Assembly (NCBI GenBank): GCA_001919995.1
Contig: MNIY01000173.1
Location: 1 to 13,973 of the forward strand
From: Ktedonobacter sp. 13_1_20CM_4_53_11
Lineage (GTDB): Bacteria > Chloroflexota > Ktedonobacteria > Ktedonobacterales > Ktedonobacteraceae
Reading direction: 5' to 3'
DNA length: 13,973 bases
Shown here: positions 1-5,923 of the stretch, piece after piece
Position numbering within the stretch: position 1 is the stretch's first letter
How the letters are laid out: each line of letters begins with the position of its first letter
Program-made: the position numbers and the translations under genes
The notes under the pieces: generated by a model
Told to the model about the DNA's origin: nothing
Database searches by the model: none
What the model saw: only the letters and a program-made list of their open reading frames with translations

Positions 1-453
1 AAATAGGACCAGGAGTTCGGCGGTTGCCGCGGAGATGGGGTCGATGATATTGACATTTCCGCAGCCACTACTACTGAGATGATGGTCGATATTGAGGATG
101 GGCACGCGTTCAAGGAATGCCTGGTGCTTCTGGTAAAGGGAACCAAAACGCGATAGCTCACCGGCATCGAGGGCAATGACCAGATCGTAGTCCTCGTTAT
201 CCAGCGTATGTTGCAGTTTATCTATACCTGGCATAAAGGCGAGGTTGCCTGGCGCAGGATCGGCACAGGCGATCACGCAGGTTTTGCCGACTTGACCAAG
301 TATGTGAGCCAGCCCGAGGGCAGAACCGAGGCAATCACCATCGGGATGTTCATGAGCGATCACGGCTATACGTTGAGCTGAATGAATGAGAGCCAATGCC
401 TGCCTCAGCAATGCCGGGTCCAATTGCTGGTTCAGTGCTTTGTTGGTAGTTAT
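1..453 (-). CDS. nrnA: DHH-family phosphoesterase, NrnA-type oligoribonuclease/pAp phosphatase (3' part cut by window edge)
   Basis: The visible N-terminal part matches the DHH phosphoesterase domain. It has motif I AHEHPDGDCLGSA, motif II LVIALDAGE and the signature NIDHH with conserved downstream text (IDPISAATAELL). Family members degrade nanoRNA and dephosphorylate 3'-phosphoadenosine 5'-phosphate in the cytoplasm using Mn2+ held by these Asp/His residues. It follows rbfA with a gap of about 16 nt, the usual nusA-infB-rbfA-nrnA order. The start is uncertain: there is no in-frame ATG or GTG near the junction. A strong GGTGGAGGT lies right after the rbfA stop, with an in-frame ATA 6 nt later (453-451), chosen here. 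In-frame TTG codons at 423-421 and 411-409, or one inside rbfA, are alternatives. The C-terminal DHHA1 domain lies outside the window. Family call firm; exact substrate inferred from context. Confidence 0.88.
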   Translation of the reverse strand, partial: MTTNKALNQQLDPALLRQALALIHSAQRIAVIAHEHPDGDCLGSALGLAHILGQVGKTCVIACADPAPGNLAFMPGIDKLQHTLDNEDYDLVIALDAGELSRFGSLYQKHQAFLERVPILNIDHHLSSSGCGNVNIIDPISAATAELLVLF

Positions 454-469
454 ATCGATACCTCCACCT

Positions 470-823
470 CTAATGTTGTTCTTGCTCGTTTTGTCGAATG
501 AGTTCAAGCACTTTCGCGCCTTCTGCGATCGAAGTATCGAGTTTGAAGACTAGCTCGGGCATATAGCGGAGAGTGATGCGTTCGGCGAGTTCATGGCGCA
601 GGTACCCAGAGGCATGTTTTAGCCCTTTCATGGTAGCTGCCTGATCCTCCGGACTACCCATGACGCTGACGAAAATTTTGGCATGGCGAAAATCGCCGCT
701 AACTTCTACGTGGGTGATGCTGGCGAAGCCGACACGCGGGTCTTTCAGTCGAGTGCGCATAAGGTCGCTCAATTCAACCGCGATTAATTCGCCCAGTTTT
801 TCTTGCCTATGTGAATTTGCCAT
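470..823 (-). CDS. rbfA: 30S ribosome-binding factor A
   Basis: A 117-residue protein of normal RbfA length with the KH-like fold signatures: LKDPRVGFASITHVEVS near residues 26-42, FRHAKIFVSVMG, and the C-terminal RYMPELVFKLDTS block. RbfA binds the 30S subunit during late maturation of 16S rRNA and supports growth in the cold. The start at MANSHRQEK fits family alignments; upstream in-frame Met codons would run into the iscB insert. Unusually for this cluster, there is no AGGAGG-like sequence 5-12 nt before this ATG. The bases upstream belong to a hairpin at the end of the inserted iscB element. The original ribosome binding site appears to have been left behind at the infB end (AGGAG at 2546-2550), so expression may be reduced or may depend on another initiation route. 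Identity is firm; the expression effect is inference. Confidence 0.95.
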   Translation of the reverse strand: MANSHRQEKLGELIAVELSDLMRTRLKDPRVGFASITHVEVSGDFRHAKIFVSVMGSPEDQAATMKGLKHASGYLRHELAERITLRYMPELVFKLDTSIAEGAKVLELIRQNEQEQH

Positions 824-831
824 AGATCGTA

Positions 832-877
832 TGCGGCAGGTACCCATCCCTTTTGAAGGGATTGGGAGGAAGCCGCA
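832..877 (-). repeat. imperfect palindrome at the downstream end of the iscB element
   Basis: Outer arms TGCGGC (832-837) and GCCGCA (872-877) enclose a second stem, CCCATCCCTT against AAGGGATTGGG, which pairs fully except for one bulged base around a TTG loop. It lies between the iscB stop and the rbfA start. Its position matches the subterminal hairpin that marks the right end of IS200/IS605-type elements. It is not followed by a U tract on the minus strand, so a terminator is less likely. The structure is seen directly; the transposon-end role is inferred. Confidence 0.6.
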
Positions 878-893
878 CGCCCCCTTTCGTTGT

Positions 894-2168
894 TCACTTG
901 ATAAGGTAGGAATACCCATCCGTATGCTGCAGTCGCGTACAATAGCGATACCCAATATCGCTCACTTTCCTCTGCTTGGTGGTGATAGTGAAGGCCCCAC
1001 TTGCCTTGGCGGCCATCCTCCCAACATAAATGCCAGGGTTCTCCAAATGCGCCGGAACCACGGCACGCACGATATCACCCGTGCGAAAGTCGTGTTTGGG
1101 GCTCTTCTTCTTCGGTTTACTGCGAGGAAAGCCCAATGCGTTCACCAGGCACAATTGCCGATCCTGGCGCCGGTTGGCCTCGATCAGCCAGGGGCGCACA
1201 TGCTGGAAGAGAAGACGCGCCGGCGTGGAGGGACCAACGTTTGCCGCATCCAACCAGTGCGTTTTCGCAATGTCGCGCTCACCTCGATTCCACTTGGTAC
1301 GCCCGCCGCTGCTGGCTTCAATTGGCAGGCCAGTCCTCATAAGGCGTTGATGCAGCACCCGCCTGGTGCTATTCACTGCGGCCGCGTCTTTGAGCGGAGC
1401 CTTCGCTTGCGCCTGAAGATGAGGGAAACCAAATTCCTCTGCGGTCTGGTTGCCTTTCTTCCCATTGCATTGTTCGCATGCCAGCGTGAGATTGGTCACA
1501 CGATTGCTGCCTCCACGTATTTTTGGAATGATATGCTCGAGTTGAAGCGGTAATCCCATTTTCTCGCAGTACGCACACCTCTGCCCCCATTTTAGAAGCA
1601 AGTATTCCTTGACCTCCAGGCCCGCGAGCGTCCCGTGTTGGTACTGCGTTCCTTCGATCTCGGGATTCTGCAACGCCTGGGTATCGAAACGCACGGCTTC
1701 GTAGGAGAGTGATCCAACGGGAGCCCAGAAGATGAGCCGTTGTGTCCAGGTCTCAACATTCTGCACCCGGCTCTCCAGTGATGGAGGGAGCCAGCCTTTG
1801 GGGCGACGGCGATTGAGATATCGTGCTGGCCGGTACCATGTGTGGCGCTGCCGCCGTCCTCGACGTACCCCCGCCCGTTTTTGGAGATCTTTATGGACCT
1901 GTCCACCGCGGTGGGTGACTTCCGCCGCCCAAACGACTTCTCCTGATGTATCATTGACGAGCGCCAGCCCTGACACCTTACTCCCCGGATCGATCTTGAG
2001 CCGTAATGGTTGCACAACCGCCTCGGGACGGCTCTCATGCAGAATCAAAGTAAATGGACATCTCCGCAAGACCGCCGCCTTTTTTTGTTTGAGCAGCAGG
2101 CGAGCACGCGCCGGTGTACATGGCATGAGCGGACGCCGCTGCTGATCGACGATCAAAACGCGTGACAT
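894..2168 (-). CDS. iscB: IscB RNA-guided nuclease (PLMP-RuvC-HNH)
   Basis: A 424-residue protein with full IscB architecture. The N-terminal PLMP motif is at residues 13-16, and RuvC-I is LKIDPGSK with Asp60. An Arg-rich bridge helix spans about 94-124. RuvC-II is LSYEAVRFDTQ with Glu157. The HNH domain spans about 196-242 with zinc ligands in CAYC (198-201) and CEQC (231-234) and catalytic His212. RuvC-III is HWLDAANVG with His304 and Asp307. A C-terminal domain holds GDIVRAVVP and YVGR, thought to read the target-adjacent motif. All expected catalytic residues are present, so it should be able to cut both strands. The start MSRVLIVD is fixed by AGGAAGG 5 nt upstream; a longer frame adds 18 residues without family support. 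IscB is the ancestor group of Cas9 and uses an omega-RNA encoded directly upstream, as found here. Target specificity is inference. Confidence 0.95.
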   Translation of the reverse strand: MSRVLIVDQQRRPLMPCTPARARLLLKQKKAAVLRRCPFTLILHESRPEAVVQPLRLKIDPGSKVSGLALVNDTSGEVVWAAEVTHRGGQVHKDLQKRAGVRRGRRQRHTWYRPARYLNRRRPKGWLPPSLESRVQNVETWTQRLIFWAPVGSLSYEAVRFDTQALQNPEIEGTQYQHGTLAGLEVKEYLLLKWGQRCAYCEKMGLPLQLEHIIPKIRGGSNRVTNLTLACEQCNGKKGNQTAEEFGFPHLQAQAKAPLKDAAAVNSTRRVLHQRLMRTGLPIEASSGGRTKWNRGERDIAKTHWLDAANVGPSTPARLLFQHVRPWLIEANRRQDRQLCLVNALGFPRSKPKKKSPKHDFRTGDIVRAVVPAHLENPGIYVGRMAAKASGAFTITTKQRKVSDIGYRYCTRLQHTDGYSYLIK

Positions 2169-2535
2169 GGTTTCCTTCCTGTTCTCCCCGATGCAGGGGC
2201 CTCCTAATGAGGCATCGTTCATCTGTTGCCAGATGAAGTAAAGTTGTCCTCGCCCCTGTTTGTGCGCGGTTTCCTTGATGTGCCAACAACACTGACTCGC
2301 ACCCTGCCCGTCTGTTTAATCGTTGACCGCAGCGGCCGCAACTGGACCGTCATTGCGGCGTGCCTATTCGCATTCGCGCCAAACTGCTCCCAGGCATGCC
2401 TGGGGGGCTGCTCACGTCCAGGGCTTCGTTCTGCACAAGCCCATCGCCTTCAAGGCGATAGGGTACGTGACGGATATTTCCCTTTAACGTATGAGAGAGC
2501 AGAGGGGCTGATGACCCCTGCGCTCCCTCATCCAT
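2169..2535 (-). ncRNA. predicted IscB omega-RNA scaffold
   Basis: The stretch between infB and iscB has no credible gene but many stems. In RNA order: a first helix 2530-2515 with 2507-2492 (16 positions, one mismatch, two G-U pairs, 7-nt loop); 2463-2454 with 2448-2440 (9 bp, one bulge); a perfect 16-nt palindrome CCCAGGCATGCCTGGG at 2389-2404; 2359-2354 with 2340-2335; CAGATG/CATCTG at 2235-2220; and CGATG/CATCG plus GAGG/CCTC at 2217-2189, just before the iscB ribosome binding site. Position, orientation and length match omega-RNAs, which are made from the 5' leader of iscB with the guide at their 5' end drawn from flanking DNA. No dedicated promoter was obvious, so it is probably processed from the infB operon transcript. 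The pairings are seen; the RNA class follows from the adjacent IscB. Ends are approximate. Confidence 0.75.
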
Positions 2536-2550
2536 GTAACTTATGCTCCT
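2536..2550 (-). promoter_or_regulatory. orphaned ribosome binding site, probably the original rbfA site
   Basis: AGGAG (2550-2546) overlaps the last infB codons and sits ten bases before an ATG at 2535-2533. That ATG now opens only a 61-codon frame through the omega-RNA (stop at 2350). In the reconstructed uninterrupted operon the same AGGAG would stand ten bases before the rbfA ATG. The spacing is seen; the former role is inferred. Confidence 0.5.
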
Positions 2551-5189
2551 GTTTTCACGCGCTCTTTCGAATATGCTTCGATGATATCCCCGATCTCAAA
2601 ATCGGTGAAATCATCGAGGACAATGCCGCATTCGTAGCCGGTGGCAACTTCGCGCACATCGTCTTTGCCCCGGCGCAGCGATGCGATCTTGCCATCGTAG
2701 ACTATGCCGGTGGCATTTCTACGCAGGATGCGTGCCTGTGAAGAGCGGGTGATTTTGCCGTCTGTGATACGACAGCCAGCGATCACTGTGTTCTTCCCAG
2801 CCTTGAAGATCTGCATTACTTCGGCGTGCCCTTCAATGACCTCGCGGTACGTCGGCTCCAACATACCGGTGAGAGCGGCCTGAATATCGTCGATGAGCTT
2901 ATAGATGACATCGTAGTAGCGGATATCGACGCCTTCTTTTTGCGCCAGGCGCAGAGCAGCCCCATCGGCCTTGACGTTAAAGCCGATGATGATGGCTCCA
3001 GAGGCGGAAGCGAGGTGAACGTCGGTTTCGTTGATGTTCCCGATGCCTTCGTGAATAAGGCGTACCTTGATATTCTCCTCGCCAACTTTTGTCAGTGCAT
3101 TTTTGATGGCCTCAGCTGTTCCCTGAACGTCACATTTGAGGACGACAGCCAGTTCTTTGACCTTGCCTTCCTGCATCTGCATGTAGAGGGTGTCAAGGCT
3201 GACCTGACCAAGCGGCATACTATCGGAGCGCCGCTGTTCCGCCACCTTTGTCGCCTGTATTTTGGCGGCGCGCTCGCTGGCTACGACCTCGAGGCGATCA
3301 CCGGCGTTAGGCACTTCGGGCAGACCAAGTATACTGACCGGCGTGCTGGGCGCCGCCTTCTGAATGCGTTTGCCGCGGTCGTTAAACATAGCGCGCACTT
3401 TGGCAGACATGGGGCCGACGACGATATTATCGCCCATTTTGAGCGTGCCCTGCTGGATGAGTACGGTCGCGGTAGGGCCTGTGTTTTTCTCTAATTTTGC
3501 TTCGATAATGACACCGGTTGCCGGGCGATTCGGGTTGGCTTTGATGTCCTGTACCTCGGCCACCAGCAAAATCATTTCCAGCAAGTCATCGATGCCGGTG
3601 CCTCTGCGTGCCGAGACGGGTACGCAGACGACATCGCCACCGTACTCTTCAATCACCACACCTATTTCAGCGAGCTGCTGTTTGACAAGATCGGGGTTAG
3701 CATTGGCCTTGTCGATCTTGTTCAAGGCGATGATGATCGGTACTTTGGCGGCCCTGGCGTGATCGATGGCTTCGCGCGTTTGAGGCATAACGCCGTCATC
3801 GGCGGCGACAACAATGACCGCAATGTGCGTTACCTGAGCACCGCGCGCGCGCATAGCGGTAAATGCCTCGTGACCTGGAGTATCAAGGAAGGTGATTTTC
3901 TTCCCGTTTACTTCGACCTGGTAGGCACCGATATACTGTGTAATGCCACCTGCTTCACCAGCCGCGACCTTGGTTTTGCGAATCATGTCGAGTAGCGATG
4001 TTTTCCCGTGGTCAACGTGGCCCATGATAGTGACAACTGGAGGTATAACGACCATGTCGTCATCGTTGCGAGTAGCCATCATGGCCTCGTTGGCCGATAA
4101 CCCTCTATCGCTCTGAACGGCAGGAGCCGTCGTGATCGTGCTCAGGCTTGGTTCGAAGCCGAGTTCCTCGGCGACAAGGGCAGCCTTTTCGTATTCAACA
4201 ATCTGGTTGATGTTGGCAAAAATGCTATGTTTGATGAGGCCGCGAATAATTTCGTTCGGCGTTGTGTGCAGCAGCTCCGCCAGGTCTTTTACCACAATCT
4301 GCGGCGGAATCGATACCGGCCCTGTGACCTTTTCTTTCACAGCGGCTGCTCGTCGCTCCTGAGAGCGCTGAGCCGGAGTAGCGGGTCGAGCTCCTGGCCT
4401 TGCCGACGCAGGATGTCCTGGTGCAGCCGGGCGCGGTGCTCCAGGGCGGGGCGCTCCGGGACGAATAGCAGCTCCAGGACGATTGGGTGCGGTCTGCGTC
4501 CCTCCTTGCCTGTTGACGGGTCGAGCCTGCGTATTGGGATAATGGGTCGCTTGCTGAGCTGGCGCGCCACCAACGCTGTTAGAGCGGGGAGGTGTTCCAG
4601 CGGGCGGCCTTTGTGCAGGGGCGCCTGGTCCAGTGGGCCGGTACGTGGGAGCGCCAGACTGTGAAGAGCGCTGACCGGGAGCACCAGCCTGTGCAGGGCG
4701 CTGCGCAGGGGTTCCTGCGGCATTACCACGCTGGATTGGCGTTGGTGTGGTCGTTGGCCCGCCGTTTGGTTGAGATTGACCGGGGGATCTTGTTGCACCG
4801 CCAGTCCGCTGCGCAGGTGTAGTGCGTGGCGTCGCTTCAGCAGGTGTGGGAACTTCCGGTTGGGCCGCAGGAGTTGCTGCCGCCTTCCTTGTGGTGCTGG
4901 TTCGCTGTGCCGCTGCTGGACGTGATGGACGTGTTGTAGTATCAGACGGCGTGGCAGCAGTATCTGTGGCATGCTGAGCCGCAGGTTCTGATGCACCTTT
5001 AGTTGTAGTGGCGGATGTCGTACGCCGCCGCGTGGCAGGCTTTGTATCCTGTTCCGGGCTTTCCGGTTTTTCCGGGGTGCTTAGTAAAGCACTTTCTGTT
5101 TTTGAGCGGGTACCAGCACGGCTTTTGGTGGTAGCTGGTTTTGCCTGCACCTGCTCGTTTGCATCTGGAGACTCAGATGTATTTCTCAT
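2541..5189 (-). CDS. infB: translation initiation factor IF-2
   Basis: An 882-residue IF-2, a GTPase that places fMet-tRNA on the 30S subunit and promotes subunit joining. Residues 1 to about 280 are a low-complexity tail rich in Ala, Pro, Thr, Gln and Arg with repeated (G/T)APAQRP-like units. The IF2 N2 domain follows at about 288-345. The G domain starts near 384: G1 GHVDHGKT (390-397), G2 around GGITQ (414-418), G3 DTPGH (436-440), G4 NKID (490-493), G5 SAR (526-528). Domains II, III and the C-terminal fMet-tRNA-binding domain (ending GYECGIVLDDFTDFEIGDIIEAY) are complete. The start is supported by GAAGGGAG about 9 nt upstream. It has its own promoter and a long leader with a terminator-like hairpin. 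The guide of the adjacent iscB element probably derives from its 3' end. Confidence 0.98.
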   Translation of the reverse strand: MRNTSESPDANEQVQAKPATTKSRAGTRSKTESALLSTPEKPESPEQDTKPATRRRTTSATTTKGASEPAAQHATDTAATPSDTTTRPSRPAAAQRTSTTRKAAATPAAQPEVPTPAEATPRTTPAQRTGGATRSPGQSQPNGGPTTTPTPIQRGNAAGTPAQRPAQAGAPGQRSSQSGAPTYRPTGPGAPAQRPPAGTPPRSNSVGGAPAQQATHYPNTQARPVNRQGGTQTAPNRPGAAIRPGAPRPGAPRPAAPGHPASARPGARPATPAQRSQERRAAAVKEKVTGPVSIPPQIVVKDLAELLHTTPNEIIRGLIKHSIFANINQIVEYEKAALVAEELGFEPSLSTITTAPAVQSDRGLSANEAMMATRNDDDMVVIPPVVTIMGHVDHGKTSLLDMIRKTKVAAGEAGGITQYIGAYQVEVNGKKITFLDTPGHEAFTAMRARGAQVTHIAVIVVAADDGVMPQTREAIDHARAAKVPIIIALNKIDKANANPDLVKQQLAEIGVVIEEYGGDVVCVPVSARRGTGIDDLLEMILLVAEVQDIKANPNRPATGVIIEAKLEKNTGPTATVLIQQGTLKMGDNIVVGPMSAKVRAMFNDRGKRIQKAAPSTPVSILGLPEVPNAGDRLEVVASERAAKIQATKVAEQRRSDSMPLGQVSLDTLYMQMQEGKVKELAVVLKCDVQGTAEAIKNALTKVGEENIKVRLIHEGIGNINETDVHLASASGAIIIGFNVKADGAALRLAQKEGVDIRYYDVIYKLIDDIQAALTGMLEPTYREVIEGHAEVMQIFKAGKNTVIAGCRITDGKITRSSQARILRRNATGIVYDGKIASLRRGKDDVREVATGYECGIVLDDFTDFEIGDIIEAYSKERVKTGA

Positions 5190-5570
5190 GAAGAAGACTC
5201 CCTTCTATCGATGATGCGCCTTAAATGGCGTCGGAAATCTCTCTTCACAGCGACAAAAAAGTACTGCCGCCTTCTCCACTTAATCGGGAAAAGGAGACAG
5301 TCCCCCGTTATTGCAGTGCCAGGCAATTTTTTTGTCTGCGCCTTCAGGCGCGGTTGCTATGGTTAATTTGTCATAGCTATCGCTCCGCAAACATTCGCTT
5401 AGCACAACGGCCCTGTTGACGAGGGGCTGTGTCTCTATCAAGAGTCGAGATAAAATGACGCATCGTTTTTACTTATTTCAACTGCTGGTCCAACCTTTGG
5501 GCTGGATGCCAATATTGAGTGATTTCTCGCCCTCAAATTGAGGGCGAGGGATGATATATGATGATATCAC
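5190..5570 (-). promoter_or_regulatory. long structured 5' leader of infB
   Basis: The gap between ylxR and infB is 412 bp, much larger than elsewhere in this cluster, and holds no credible gene. Transcribed on the minus strand, it would form a perfect 10-bp stem with 3-nt loop (5526-5548, CTCGCCCTCA arms), a 6-bp CCAGCC/GGTTGG hairpin, a GCTATG/CATAGC hairpin, a GCGCC-TGAA-GGCGC hairpin (5338-5351), and then the terminator at 5255-5300. This layout of a folded aptamer-like region followed by a terminator resembles riboswitch or attenuation leaders. No known class was recognised. Function is unproven. Confidence 0.45.
5255..5300 (-). terminator. intrinsic terminator/attenuator in the infB leader
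   Basis: On the minus strand, arm 5300-5287 pairs with 5277-5264 at 13 of 14 positions (two of them G-U) around a 9-nt loop. TAC and then six T residues (5260-5255) follow. It is the classic intrinsic terminator form, 65 nt before the infB ATG and downstream of the promoter at 5571-5599. It could end the nusA-ylxR transcript, or act as a conditional attenuator within the infB leader. A competing antiterminator was not identified. Confidence 0.65.
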
Positions 5571-5599
5571 AGTATAGCTTACTATCGACGTTCTTGCAA
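5571..5599 (-). promoter_or_regulatory. promoter for infB (sigma-70 type)
   Basis: On the minus strand, TTGCAA (5599-5594) and TATACT (5576-5571) are separated by 17 bp, starting three bases after the ylxR stop. Expected transcription start is near 5564. This would let infB and the genes after it, including the omega-RNA and iscB, be transcribed independently of nusA. Confidence 0.55.
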
Positions 5600-5601
5600 C
5601 A

Positions 5602-5919
5602 TCATTTAACAACTGATGTTTCCTTGGGCAGTGTAGCGATGAAGGCGTCGAGTCCGGCGCGATCTTCGTCCGACAAGGTCAGCTCAAATTCTTGCTCCAG
5701 GCGCTTTTTCTTGATGGCGGTTTCCCAACAAGAGAGCCGGGCACAGAGATAGGCTCCTCGCCCAGGCTTTTTGCTCGTCGGATCAATGACGACATGGCCA
5801 TCGGGTGTGCGCACGACGCGTAGCAATTCACGCTTGGGTTTGGATTCCCGGCAGGCAATGCAGGTGCGTAATGGAACATGTTTTGGCCGCTTCGGCTGTT
5901 TTTTCCCTGTATTTGCCAT
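5602..5919 (-). CDS. ylxR: YlxR/RnpM family RNA-binding protein (DUF448)
   Basis: A 105-residue basic protein with the YlxR signature RTCIACRESKPKRELLRVV near residues 18-36 and GRGAYLCARLSCW near 49-61. The family binds RNA; the Bacillus subtilis member (RnpM) was reported to interact with RNase P and modulate its activity. It lies between nusA and infB in many bacteria, as here. The start MANTGKK is 4 nt after the nusA stop, with AGGGAG overlapping that stop, so translation is probably coupled. Longer in-frame starts lie within nusA and lack support. The C-terminus carries a basic KKKR stretch. The companion ylxQ (L7Ae-like) gene sometimes found next to it is absent. Confidence 0.92.
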   Translation of the reverse strand: MANTGKKQPKRPKHVPLRTCIACRESKPKRELLRVVRTPDGHVVIDPTSKKPGRGAYLCARLSCWETAIKKKRLEQEFELTLSDEDRAGLDAFIATLPKETSVVK

Positions 5920-5923
5920 CTTG

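Larger units (their letters stand above)
824..2535 (-). mobile_element. IscB/omega-RNA insertion element without transposase (boundaries inferred)
   Basis: About 1.71 kb separates infB from rbfA, genes that normally nearly touch. It holds, in operon direction, a structured non-coding RNA region, iscB, and a terminal hairpin. TTAC lies just before the left edge (2539-2536), the same tetranucleotide used as target by IS608. ATGG occurs at both edges (2535-2532 and 823-820), so the cut could lie anywhere in those four bases and still give the same empty site. No Y1 transposase (TnpA) is present, so it was probably mobilised in trans or is now immobile. Boundaries are a reconstruction from one copy and need an empty-site allele for proof. 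Confidence 0.6.

Noticed and set aside
660..1553. 297-codon plus-strand frame opposite iscB and rbfA
   Set aside because: Antisense to two well-supported genes, with no ribosome binding site or recognisable motif.
2350..2535. 61-codon frame starting 10 nt after AGGAG downstream of infB
   Set aside because: No recognisable domain, and it overlaps the predicted omega-RNA stems; read as a by-product of the insertion and reported as a finding, not as a gene.
4337..4996. 219-codon frame on the minus strand within infB
   Set aside because: It overlaps the low-complexity N-terminus of IF-2, whose repetitive composition leaves other frames open; no start signal or family match.
5307..5334. ATTGC/GCAAT hairpin followed by a T run on the plus strand
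   Set aside because: It has terminator form only on the plus strand, where no gene or transcript is expected; the T run becomes an A run on the coding strand.
5340..5375. ACCGCG in the infB leader resembling the T-box antiterminator core
   Set aside because: The bases before it read AGCA instead of the UGGN needed to pair with the tRNA CCA end, and no specifier loop or further T-box elements were found.
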